The translations under genes and the position numbers were made by a program. A DNA stretch of 64,000 bases from Catalinimonas alkaloidigena (GTDB lineage Bacteria; Bacteroidota; Bacteroidia; Cytophagales; Cyclobacteriaceae): the NCBI RefSeq assembly GCF_029504655.1, contig NZ_JAQFIL010000001.1, positions 1,493,001 to 1,557,000 of the forward strand. The letters are read 5' to 3'. Below are positions 26,316 to 34,424 of the stretch, one piece after another; the first letter of the stretch is position 1; the number at the start of each line of letters is the position of its first letter. The notes beneath the pieces were generated by a model. That model saw only the letters and a list, made by a program, of their open reading frames with translations. It was not told the DNA's origin and searched no databases.

Positions 26316-28739
26316 TCATTCATAGCGGAGCGACTTAGCCGGATCGGCTAGCGCTGCTCTGATGGTCTGAAAACTGATGGTAAACAAGGCGATAAAAAGT
26401 ACGATAATTACTGGACTGAGTAATAGCCACCAGGCAATTTCAATGCGAAACGCATAATCATCCAGCCAGGATTGCATCACAAAATATACAAGGGGTAAGC
26501 TTAACAGACTGGCGATCATCACCAGGCGTACAAAATCCTTAGAAAGTAAAGCCACAATACCGGTAACCGAGGAGCCTAGCACTTTTCTGATGCCAATTTC
26601 TTTGGTTTTCTGTACAGCCATGAATGAGGAAAGTCCGAATAAGCCCAGGCATGCCACGAAAATAGCGAGTAGTGCAAAGAAGCCGAAAGTTTGCCCAAAA
26701 CGCAGATCCGCTTCATACTGCTGGTTGAAATGATCATCCAGGAAGAAATAGCTGAAAGGATTTCCGGGAAAATAATTATCCCATACCGCATGGGTAGTAG
26801 CGATAATTTCTGAAAGCTTAGCAGTTTCTACCTTGAGCGAGAAAAAGCTTCTGCTGGCGGGAATGAGTCGGAAAATAAGTGGATCAAAATCTGCTTTAAG
26901 TGACTCCTGATGATAGTCTTTGACAACCCCCACGATTTTGAAAGTATCGCCCCAGAAGAATATCTCTTCGCTGAGTGCGGCTTCTGCCTCATTAAATCCG
27001 ATGAGTTTTACCGCAGATTCATTAAAAAGCACTGCACCTTCATCGGTGCCAAAGTCACGAGAGAAATTTCTTCCTGCCACAGTTTCTAATTGGAAGGCCT
27101 CCAAAAAGTCATAATCAATGCCTATCACCCGATACTGGTTACTCTCACTATCATCTTCTGACAATAAGCGGATGCCTCCCGCATTCCAGCCCGGTTTGTT
27201 GCCTGGTACAGTAGTAGAGGCGGTAGCAGCTTTGATAGAAGAGTTAGCAGTAAGCGCTGCTTTGAATGATTCTACTCGCTCAGCATAAACCGAGTCATCT
27301 ACTACGCTGGGAGCTTCAATGACTAGTGTCTGATCAATGGCTACACCCAATTCCTGATCCTGCATGTACATGATTTGCTGATAAACGACGAGTGTACCCG
27401 CAATCAGAAAAACTGAGGCGGCAAACTGTAAGATGACAAGCGTTTTTCTTAGTAGCACACCATTTTTAGAAGTACTCATTTTTCCTTTCAATACCTGCAC
27501 AGGCTTGAAAGCAGAGAGCACAAAAGCGGGATAAACCCCTGAGAAGAACGCGCCAATGACAAAGATGCCTGATAAAAACCACCAGAAAGAAGCACTACTG
27601 AAAATTGATAAGGTAAGTTCCTGTCCGATCAGGCTGCTAAAGTAGCGGTAAGAAAGCAACACCAGCAGAATAGCAATGATAACTGACAATATATTGAGCA
27701 AGACGGATTCAGCCATAAACTGGCGAATGAGTTGCGTGCGCTGTGAGCCCATTACCTTGCGTATCCCAACTTCTTTGGCACGGTCTACTGATTTAGCAGT
27801 AGCCAGATTGATATAATTGACCCAGGCGATGATGATGATAAAAATAGAGATGATCAGTAAAGCATATACAGCTTCTCCATCCCCATTGACTTCCGCTTCC
27901 ATCATGAAATTGGAATACAGGTGAATATCAGTGAGAGGCTGTAAAATAAACTTCATATCTGCGTCATATTCGACTAAGTCTTCACCTGCTTTAGCTTGGA
28001 TTAGCGCGGGAAATTTCTCTTCTAAAGCCTTTGGGTCAGTACCATCTTTAAGTTGTAGGTAAGTATAGAAACCATCCCATTGCCAGGCGGTCACTACTTC
28101 TTCACCTGCCCAGCCAGTGAAGGTGGAGTAGGAGAAAAGAAAATCAAATTTCAGATGTGAGTTTTCCGGAATGTCCCGGAATACGCCGCTGATTTCGTAT
28201 TCATGCTCATCATTGACACTGATGCGTTTGCCTAGCGGGTCTTCAGCCCCAAAATACCGTTGGGCGGCAGAGGCTGAGATGACAGCTTTATAAGGCTCCA
28301 CCAAGGCGGTCTCTTCATCTCCATCCAGAAGGTCAAAGGAGAACATAGGAAGAAAAGAGGCTGTTGCAAAAAATATTTTTTCTTCCTTGAAACTGACCGG
28401 TCCATTTGGCGCCTGTTTGTAAATTACTACGCCATCGGTGGGGCGGAGCGTGGCGTATGCTTCAACCTCAGCAAAACCTTCCTTGAGTTCATAGCCGGCA
28501 GCGCCACAGCCAGCAGCCCATTCCGTAGTCAGTACACCTTTGTTATAGCGGTTTTGCTTGACGCGGTAGAGGTTTTCTTTGTTAACATGGAAGTCATCAT
28601 AACTCAATTCCTGCTGCACATACTGAAGGATAAGCAGGCAGGCTGCAATACCAATCGCCAGCCCCAGAATATTGATGAAAGTAAAAACTTTGTTTTTCAG
28701 CAGGCTTCTCAGCGCGATTTTGAAATAGTTTTTCAGCAT
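26316..28739 (-). CDS. ABC transporter permease with two FtsX domains (MacB-like)
   Basis: This 807-residue inner-membrane protein has the layout common in Bacteroidota: N-terminal transmembrane helix (residues about 20-42, INILGLAIGIAACLLIL), periplasmic MacB core, FtsX domain with RAKEVGIRKVMGSQRTQLIRQF, a second transmembrane helix plus core after FAASVFLIAG, and a second FtsX domain (KEIGIRKVLGSSVTGIV). Such permeases work with a separate ATPase in lipoprotein, peptide or drug export. No ATPase gene is adjacent. The first 95 bases and upstream region are duplicated, in broken form, at 30640-30818. Confidence 0.9.
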   Translation of the reverse strand: MLKNYFKIALRSLLKNKVFTFINILGLAIGIAACLLILQYVQQELSYDDFHVNKENLYRVKQNRYNKGVLTTEWAAGCGAAGYELKEGFAEVEAYATLRPTDGVVIYKQAPNGPVSFKEEKIFFATASFLPMFSFDLLDGDEETALVEPYKAVISASAAQRYFGAEDPLGKRISVNDEHEYEISGVFRDIPENSHLKFDFLFSYSTFTGWAGEEVVTAWQWDGFYTYLQLKDGTDPKALEEKFPALIQAKAGEDLVEYDADMKFILQPLTDIHLYSNFMMEAEVNGDGEAVYALLIISIFIIIIAWVNYINLATAKSVDRAKEVGIRKVMGSQRTQLIRQFMAESVLLNILSVIIAILLVLLSYRYFSSLIGQELTLSIFSSASFWWFLSGIFVIGAFFSGVYPAFVLSAFKPVQVLKGKMSTSKNGVLLRKTLVILQFAASVFLIAGTLVVYQQIMYMQDQELGVAIDQTLVIEAPSVVDDSVYAERVESFKAALTANSSIKAATASTTVPGNKPGWNAGGIRLLSEDDSESNQYRVIGIDYDFLEAFQLETVAGRNFSRDFGTDEGAVLFNESAVKLIGFNEAEAALSEEIFFWGDTFKIVGVVKDYHQESLKADFDPLIFRLIPASRSFFSLKVETAKLSEIIATTHAVWDNYFPGNPFSYFFLDDHFNQQYEADLRFGQTFGFFALLAIFVACLGLFGLSSFMAVQKTKEIGIRKVLGSSVTGIVALLSKDFVRLVMIASLLSLPLVYFVMQSWLDDYAFRIEIAWWLLLSPVIIVLFIALFTISFQTIRAALADPAKSLRYE

Positions 28740-28824
28740 GTCGGTGGAATGGTTGGGTAGTAATTAGAAAACGACTGACCATGCAAATCATTACAGACAC
28801 TCCGGAAATTTGGAAAGGTTACAA
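28644..28824. repeat. Direct repeat copy 1: 5' end and promoter region of the ABC permease
   Basis: This stretch recurs at 30640-30818 in the same orientation with only scattered differences. It covers the first codons of the permease gene and about 85 bases upstream. The two copies flank the OmpA-domain gene and the MITE, so they could recombine and delete what lies between. Confidence 0.85.
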
Positions 28825-29018
28825 AGTAGAATGTATTTATTCAATAAACTGTGGATAGAAGGATTTGAGCAACAAAAATTACTGATTTAACTATTATACT
28901 TCATGGTGCATAGATTCGTGAATGGAGGAAGGTCTGAAACCTGAGTGTTAGTAGTGATTTAAGTTCAACTTGATGTTGATCTAAAGGAGCGGAGAGATCG
29001 GTGATAGCTAGGTGAAAA

Positions 29019-29163
29019 CTAGGCCGTGTTGACATTGTAGTGCCGAACATAGAAATCTAATATTGAAGGTTTCCAGAAATTTTGTGAGACACAAACTTCG
29101 GCGGAGAATGAATACATAATATTAATTTTCAATGCGCTAGACTAGTATGTGAACACGGTCTAG
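29019..29163. mobile_element. Candidate 137-bp MITE with CTAG target duplication
   Basis: Both ends are CTAG (29019-29022 and 29160-29163). Just inside are inverted repeats starting GCCGTGTTGACAT on the left and ACCGTGTTCACAT on the right, 11 of 13 identical. A 4-bp CTAG-type duplication fits IS5-group elements, which use YTAR targets, and a degenerate IS5-type transposase lies 1.3 kb away. It has no open frame. It contains one copy of the GTTTGTG-type palindrome. Confidence 0.6.
29078..29098. repeat. REP-like palindrome inside the MITE (TTTGTG-AGA-CACAAA)
   Basis: A 9-bp stem with one mismatch around AGA is followed by CGGCGGAGAATG. The same core and the flanking GGCGGAGAA recur around the RAYT gene at 56.7-57.6 kb. 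Confidence 0.6.
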
Positions 29164-29297
29164 GGTATAATTTCTAGGTTGAGCTTGATTAAGCTTTTAG
29201 TTTTTGGCTTTTAGAATATCCAATTATACTCTTGATACAATTTTCTAATTAGCATACATCAAAAGGATACAACTATAAAATGTACACCTAAATTGAA

Positions 29298-30263
29298 TTA
29301 ATATACAAACCGTATTTCAACCCTACGATTCTGGGCACAGCCTTTCTGGATATGACCTTTTTTATTATCCCTTCCATGGGAAAAACTATTATTTGCTTTT
29401 TGCTGCTTTTCCCTGCTATCGCAAAAATCATTATTTACTCTTGGCTGGCTTTCACCCTTACCATCTACTATAAAATGTTGGGCACCTTTACATCCGTTTT
29501 GAATTAGCCATTGTTTTACTGCTCTTGCCCGTCTAATGGAAAGATCCATGTTGTAACTTTCTCCCCCAACAGAGTCTGTATGGCCTTGAATTATTACCTC
29601 CTGGTAATCACGCATTTCAATTGAGGTCAAAGCACTTTTTAAAACCAAAAAGGCACTTGTCTTTAATTCATGACTATCAAAGTCAAACATTACATCTCCA
29701 GGAAGAACCATCAATGGTTTTTCAAAGGGTTTTATAGAAAAGTAAGGTTCACGAGGAGGAGGAGGGCCAAAGTCTTCATCAGGTAAATCTAAGACATGTT
29801 TTATTGTCCCATGACGTTTTCCATCTCCATACTCAACAACTATGGCACCATTCACAAAAGCCTGACCCTCTAATTTGAGTTGAGGTAGCTCAAATCCCCC
29901 CATTGTAATCTTTGCTAATTTCTTCCCCAAAGGATTAAGTCCATCGTAAATAATAAAATAGGTTTTAGAATATATTGGTAAGCGAATTGATGTAATACGT
30001 GCACCACGGCCATCAAAATCACTAAATTGCACTGGTTTTTTTGTTTTAAAACTGGTATAACTTAGATTTTTTGGGTTTGCTGATTGTCCCTTTGGCTTAC
30101 TAAAACCCAATGTCGCTCCTCCACCAGCAAAATACAGTGCGTGGGCACGTCCGGTTACTCTATTCGCAAGCATGAATTTTTGTAAACTACCAACAAAAGA
30201 TATACCGTCAACATGCGCCAAAGCCCATTCAGTTGTATTGCGATGATCTTCGGAGGTTTTCAT
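29298..30263 (-). CDS. OmpA-like C-terminal-domain protein without signal peptide
   Basis: From the ATG at 30263 the protein has 321 residues. The C-terminal 140 form an OmpA/MotB peptidoglycan-binding domain (DVMFDFDSHELKTSA, IQGHTDSVGGESYNMDLSIRRARAVKQWL, and final NRRVEIRF). About 25 extra polar residues lie between the GESQP and NRRVE motifs. The N-terminal 170 residues are beta-rich and unrecognised, with FAGGGATLGFSKPKG and a PPPPREP linker. No signal peptide or membrane anchor is visible, which is unusual for a peptidoglycan-binding protein. The alternative upstream start at 30338 does not add one. It sits inside a mobile-element-rich segment. Confidence 0.7.
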   Translation of the reverse strand: MKTSEDHRNTTEWALAHVDGISFVGSLQKFMLANRVTGRAHALYFAGGGATLGFSKPKGQSANPKNLSYTSFKTKKPVQFSDFDGRGARITSIRLPIYSKTYFIIYDGLNPLGKKLAKITMGGFELPQLKLEGQAFVNGAIVVEYGDGKRHGTIKHVLDLPDEDFGPPPPREPYFSIKPFEKPLMVLPGDVMFDFDSHELKTSAFLVLKSALTSIEMRDYQEVIIQGHTDSVGGESYNMDLSIRRARAVKQWLIQNGCKGAQHFIVDGKGESQPRVNNDFCDSREKQQKANNSFSHGRDNKKGHIQKGCAQNRRVEIRFVY

Positions 30264-30407
30264 GTTTATTTTCTTTACAATCCAGACTTGAGGGTGTGTT
30301 GAAGGGCTGAATATTAAACATACAGAATTTTGCTTCAATAATCTATTAAAAGTAAATACCGTGGATAAGACAGCATAAGATTAGAGTTTATTACGGTTAA
30401 TTTTTAT

Positions 30408-30639
30408 ACTGCCCATCGCTGACATCTAAGGTTATGCAATCCACAAGCGATATTCATCACCCTGTCCCTTTTCTGCCATCCGTGTAATCTTATTTGATTA
30501 CGGACAATTTAAGTCTTTTACACCAGCAATAGTATGCTCCACTTTTACTCTAATGCTCGCAATGAGCGTATTTAACTCTTTTTGGAACTTGGAAAGTTCT
30601 TTTCCCGTTCCACGTCGGCTTTGAGCTTCTTTTCAAACA
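30408..30639 (-). pseudogene. IS5-family transposase remnant (3' part)
   Basis: Read on the minus strand in two frames, this stretch gives the end of a DDE transposase: LIASIRVKVEHTIAGVK, then after a frame change KIVRNQIRLHGWQKRD with RVMNIACGLHNLR. These match the C-terminal part of IS5-type transposases (helix with the catalytic Glu, then the conserved CGLHNLR end). It is cut at 30639, where the ABC permease duplicate begins, and is certainly inactive. Confidence 0.7.
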
Positions 30640-30733
30640 GCAATACCAATCGCCAGTCCCGGAATATTGATGAAAGTAAAAACTTTGTTTTTCAGCAGGC
30701 TTCTCAGCGCGATTTTGAAATAGTTTTCAGCAT
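30640..30733 (-). pseudogene. Broken 5' fragment of a second ABC permease gene
   Basis: This matches the start of the intact permease gene (28645-28739) closely, but one A is missing in the A-run after codon 2. The product would be MLKTISKSR followed by a stop instead of MLKNYFKIALR. It breaks off at the IS5 remnant. It is either the rest of a tandem paralogue destroyed by the insertion, or a segment copied during rearrangement. Confidence 0.8.
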
Positions 30734-30818
30734 GTCGGTGGAATGGTTGGGTAGTAAATAAAAAACGACTGACCATGCAAATCATCACAGACACTCTGAA
30801 AATTCAGGAAGGTTACAA
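30640..30818. repeat. Direct repeat copy 2 of the ABC permease 5' region
   Basis: This is the counterpart of 28644-28824, including about 85 bases upstream of the start codon, in the same orientation. Differences are scattered substitutions and one-base gaps. Confidence 0.85.
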
Positions 30819-30880
30819 TTATTGAATAAAAAATTAATAGATGTTTTTATATTGAAAGGTTGGTTAAAATATAATGCATC

Positions 30881-31162
30881 ATGATAAATAAAATTTTGAC
30901 ATCTGAAGATAGAGGATCAATTGTGAAGCTTTCCAATCTTGACCTTGAAAAGCTTCATACACAGTTATCCTCAGAAATAGAGTCAGAAGTAAATCCTTGG
31001 AATATCATACAGGGACTAAAGAAGTTTTATGTTATGTCAGGTTTTCTCAATCAAAAAAATGCTTATTCTGTACCTGAAGGAATATTAAAACTGAAAGAAA
31101 TTCTAAAGGAAGTAAATAAAGAATTGTTAAGGCGAAAAAAAGAAAGCCAAAAAGCAAATTGA
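30881..31162 (+). CDS. Small helical protein of unknown function
   Basis: This encodes 93 residues. Charged helices dominate (LSNLDLEKLHTQLSSEIESE, then ILKLKEILKEVNKELLRRKKES), with a short middle part NPWNIIQGLKKFYVMSGFLNQ. No signal or membrane segment is present. I do not recognise the family. It ends just before a strong terminator shared with tRNA-Arg, which supports it as a transcribed gene. It is the first gene after the rearranged segment. Confidence 0.5.
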   Translation: MINKILTSEDRGSIVKLSNLDLEKLHTQLSSEIESEVNPWNIIQGLKKFYVMSGFLNQKNAYSVPEGILKLKEILKEVNKELLRRKKESQKAN

Positions 31163-31181
31163 TATCCTAAGAAAAGGAATA

Positions 31182-31223
31182 AAAAAAGCCACTCAAAAGA
31201 CGAAGCTTAAGAGTGGCTTTTTT
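31182..31223. terminator. Bidirectional terminator between the 93-residue gene and tRNA-Arg
   Basis: A perfect 13-bp stem (31182-31194 with 31211-31223) with a 16-nt loop has A residues on the left and T residues on the right. It can end the plus-strand gene and the minus-strand tRNA, whose 3' end is only 7 bases away. Confidence 0.85.
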
Positions 31224-31229
31224 AAAGTG

Positions 31230-31303
<74 letters not shown>

Positions 31304-31365
31304 GTTTTGGAGTTGCAAATGTAGTTATCTCTCCGATAATTGAAAACTCTTTTCAAAAAAAATTA

Positions 31366-31387
31366 AAAAAGGAGCCGAAGCCCCCTT
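31366..31387 (-). terminator. Terminator with C(UUCG)G tetraloop after the 89-residue gene
   Basis: On the minus strand an 8-bp stem (with wobble pairs) is closed by C-TTCG-G, an especially stable tetraloop, followed by T residues. It lies just past the stop of the gene at 31395. Confidence 0.7.
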
Positions 31388-31394
31388 ACATTTT

Positions 31395-31664
31395 TTATAC
31401 GTTTCTTTTGTAATCTCTGTTCCTGAATAGCCTGATATCATTCCCACTTCCTCTTAAAAAGTAATTATCGTACTGTGTATCAGAAGTAGGAGAAAGGCTC
31501 TGGTTTCCCGGTGTACGGGTATCCTGAATGTCTAATCCTTGATCAGATAAGTTCACACCTTTCAAACGAACATATTCACCATCATCATCTGTGATAGCGT
31601 TAGCTTCATGTTCTTTCCACAATGCTTCCAGTTTTTTTTGTATGTCTTTCACTTTAGTATCCAT
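31395..31664 (-). CDS. Small protein of unknown function
   Basis: This encodes 89 residues: an N-terminal charged helix (KVKDIQKKLEALWKEHEA) followed by a polar, probably loosely folded part rich in Asp, Asn and Arg (GEYVRLKGVNLSDQGLDI). It has no signal or membrane segment. The family is not recognised. It has its own terminator and about 110 bp of AT-rich sequence upstream, so it is probably a single-gene unit. Confidence 0.55.
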   Translation of the reverse strand: MDTKVKDIQKKLEALWKEHEANAITDDDGEYVRLKGVNLSDQGLDIQDTRTPGNQSLSPTSDTQYDNYFLRGSGNDIRLFRNRDYKRNV

Positions 31665-31775
31665 AATTAAAAAATATTAAGTGTAAAAAAATAGAATATT
31701 GCCTTTGCGCAATATTACTAGTATAACAACAAAAATATATAATTGTTTGAATTTAATAAGCTGATAATCAACTAA

Positions 31776-33089
31776 TTATATAATTTCTCTCTTCCTGTTC
31801 TCTTCATCTTTGTCACTGTGGTTCTTATCATTTGTCTCAATACGGTCAATCTCTTTATCTACCTGCTGCCAGTAGTTACTCGCGAAATCTTCGTACGGCT
31901 CTATCTTATTACCACTCAGTACCAGCGCTAGTGTCATGGCAATGCTGGTAATAAGGATGATAAAAAGTAAAACACCCGTATTGAATATGGGTTCCTGTAA
32001 GTTCGTTGGAATGCCAAAGAACAGCAAGATGGTTATCAACCCCCTGGGCGCAATGAAAAGCTGGGGCAAAATATCTTTTCGAACAAATAATTTGAGCAGT
32101 ACGAACCTCAGTCCATACATAATTCCTAACAGAATTAAGCTGACTATTGCTACCCTTACATTGAACAGTGTAGCCAGGGTTATGGTCATACCGAAAATGA
32201 CAAAAAAGAAGGTGCGCACCACAAAAGCGGACTCCATCGTCACCAAACGGAAATTGTGCAAAATGCTGTTTACCGATGAACTATCCAGCATTTTCTTGAA
32301 TTTGCCAAAAAAGAAAAGCTTGTGGTTGTTCAGTACTAACCCAAAGATCAGTATGATGATAAGTGAGGATAGGTGGAAAAGCTTACCAATTGAGTACAAT
32401 AATAAAAGTACTGAAATCAGGAGGAATAGCTTAACCTGTGTATCCAGTTTCTGAAAGATCAACACCAAACCATAGCTGATAACGATAGAGAGCGTAATGG
32501 TAATCAGGATATTGCTGACTACATCCCAAACAATGAGGTGGGTATCCGTAGTATCAGCATTACCGATCAGGAAATAGAAAAGCATAATCCCCAGAATATC
32601 AGAGAAAGTAGCTTCATATACCATAAACTCCTTTTTGTGTTCATCCAGTGCCCCTACACTGGGAATCACGATGGCACTGCTCATTATTGAGAGCGGTACA
32701 GCGTACACGGTGGCTTTAAAAAAATCGTCAATATAAAAGTACTGTATGACATAAGCAGAAGCAATCGTACCTATTCCTAATGCTAAAAGCGCTATGGAAA
32801 ACGATTTCCAGATGAGCGGCCACTTATCTTTACTAAGCTCCAGGTCAAGGGCAGCTTCCAGCACAATCATGGTAAGACCTACGATGCCCAGTATCTCCAG
32901 TATCTTCATCAGAGAGTCTCCGCTAAAAATACCGAACTCCGCCGAAATCCACTTCAAGGCTACGCCTAGTATAATCAGTAGTAATACACTGGGTATATTG
33001 GTTTTTTTAGAGATTACATTAAACAAATATGATAGAATGATGATCACAGAGGTAGCAATCACCGCTATATAGGCATTAAACTCAGTCAT
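31776..33089 (-). CDS. Cation:proton antiporter (CPA1-type)
   Basis: This 437-residue integral membrane protein has about 12 hydrophobic segments and a charged cytosolic tail of about 40 residues. The transporter domain shows the Na+/H+ exchanger pattern: an inverted repeat of helices, VPLSIMSSAIVIPSVGAL (unwound helix segment), EATFSDILGIMLFYFL (with the conserved Glu and Asp of the ion-binding site) and the later APRGLITILLFFGIP. It exchanges Na+ or K+ for protons across the inner membrane. It is not linked to a regulatory TrkA-like gene here. Confidence 0.85.
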   Translation of the reverse strand: MTEFNAYIAVIATSVIIILSYLFNVISKKTNIPSVLLLIILGVALKWISAEFGIFSGDSLMKILEILGIVGLTMIVLEAALDLELSKDKWPLIWKSFSIALLALGIGTIASAYVIQYFYIDDFFKATVYAVPLSIMSSAIVIPSVGALDEHKKEFMVYEATFSDILGIMLFYFLIGNADTTDTHLIVWDVVSNILITITLSIVISYGLVLIFQKLDTQVKLFLLISVLLLLYSIGKLFHLSSLIIILIFGLVLNNHKLFFFGKFKKMLDSSSVNSILHNFRLVTMESAFVVRTFFFVIFGMTITLATLFNVRVAIVSLILLGIMYGLRFVLLKLFVRKDILPQLFIAPRGLITILLFFGIPTNLQEPIFNTGVLLFIILITSIAMTLALVLSGNKIEPYEDFASNYWQQVDKEIDRIETNDKNHSDKDEENRKREII

Positions 33090-33165
33090 GTTTACAATTT
33101 CATAAACTAATCTTTACTGAAACGAATACTGCCCTCATTAGTTTGTGAGTAGCCTGTGAAAGCAA

Positions 33166-34293
33166 CTATTCTGATGAAATAATCTGGACGAGTTCAGTAT
33201 TTTCAGAGCCATCATCTTCTACCAAACCAAAGCTGCCGCTTTTGTAATCCCAGTTGGCATACGCGATTCCATTCTTTTCAAAAATATCCAGCATGTCACG
33301 ATACCATTGTAAACGGGCTTCTTCCGGCGCTTTAGTAATTACACCCCATTCGCCACAGTAGAGCGGTAAACCAGTTTGCTGTGCTACACGCAATGGCTTT
33401 TGCATCATTTGTTCCAATGTGTCCCGCGTATATGTCCGCATGCGGTGGTCAACCATATCCTGTTGCGAGGGTGAAAGTGCTTCCATTTCTTCAGCCGTTA
33501 CCAGAGGGCCCGGATAGTGAACCGGTCCGTTATAATCTGCCAGGTCTGTCCAACTGGCCTGGTAATGTGTGAGCAGAAATGGCTCATAAAAATGAAAACT
33601 AAGCAGGATATTGTCATCATTGGCTGGCACTTCCAGTGCATCAAAAGTATCAGCTGATTGCCAACGATTGGAACCAATCACAATTGTTCTTTCAGGTTCT
33701 AATTCTCTGATGGCCGCAAAGGCTTTGGCAACCAGTTGATTCCATTCATCCGCATCATCAGCGACCGGCTCATTCATAAGTTCGTAGGCCAGCATGCCGT
33801 TGGGGTACTGACTTAGCTCCTCAGAAAAAGAGCGCCATAGTTCAATAAATTTCTCCTGCGCGGCAGGGTCGGTCCACAAAGGTTTTTCTTCTTCGTTGAA
33901 ATGATGAGAGCGAAGAATATGCAGATCAACGATGGCTCTCAGGTTCTTTTCTCTGCACCAGCTCAGTGCGTTGTGAAGCAACTGAAAAGCTTCTTCCTCT
34001 TTGTTGCCAGCTTCATCAAACATTTGTTCCTCATCAAGCGGGAATCTTAAGTGGTCAAATCCCAGGCTAGCCAGGTAAGCCACATCCTCCTGCTGAAAGA
34101 AATTTTCTCTGGCCTCTCCTCTTCTCTGGCTTTGCGATAACCAATGTGAAATATTGGTGCCGCTGCTGATCTGAAAGTCTTCATAATTGTTTTCTGCTTG
34201 TGCATCCTCATTTGGTTTTTCCGAGGGAGGGGTACAGGCGAGTGTAAATGAAAACCAAAGAAATATTGATAGAAATTTTAATAGGTGTTGCAT
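33166..34293 (-). CDS. Glycoside hydrolase family 5 lipoprotein (cellulase-like)
   Basis: This 375-residue exported lipoprotein has signal residues 1-19 and a lipobox with Cys20 (TLAC). The catalytic TIM barrel of GH5 starts near residue 40 (ISSGTNISHWL). The acid/base Glu175 lies in NEP (174-176), the HFYEP strand is near 231, and the nucleophile Glu313 lies in CGEWGV. GH5 enzymes cut beta-1,4-glucans, mannans and related chains. It should face the periplasm or the cell surface. No SusCD pair or other glycoside hydrolase is adjacent. Confidence 0.9.
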   Translation of the reverse strand: MQHLLKFLSIFLWFSFTLACTPPSEKPNEDAQAENNYEDFQISSGTNISHWLSQSQRRGEARENFFQQEDVAYLASLGFDHLRFPLDEEQMFDEAGNKEEEAFQLLHNALSWCREKNLRAIVDLHILRSHHFNEEEKPLWTDPAAQEKFIELWRSFSEELSQYPNGMLAYELMNEPVADDADEWNQLVAKAFAAIRELEPERTIVIGSNRWQSADTFDALEVPANDDNILLSFHFYEPFLLTHYQASWTDLADYNGPVHYPGPLVTAEEMEALSPSQQDMVDHRMRTYTRDTLEQMMQKPLRVAQQTGLPLYCGEWGVITKAPEEARLQWYRDMLDIFEKNGIAYANWDYKSGSFGLVEDDGSENTELVQIISSE

Positions 34294-34424
34294 AGCTTGT
34301 TCACTTTTTTTTCACATAATAAAAAAACCGAATCCAAGAAACAAATGCACCGGTTCGCATAGTAAATAGCATTTGTAAAGGGTAATTGATTTCCATTTAT
34401 TTGCTGAGAGAGATTGCATTTAGT

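Larger units (their letters stand above)
28825..29297. other. Intergenic region containing a MITE
   Basis: No coding frame was seen. The central part, 29019-29163, is a small inverted-repeat element described separately. The remaining flanks are AT-rich and featureless. Confidence 0.5.

Noticed and set aside
31936..32454. 172-codon plus-strand frame opposite the antiporter gene
   Set aside because: It is the complement of transmembrane segments and shows no domain; the minus-strand antiporter is well supported.
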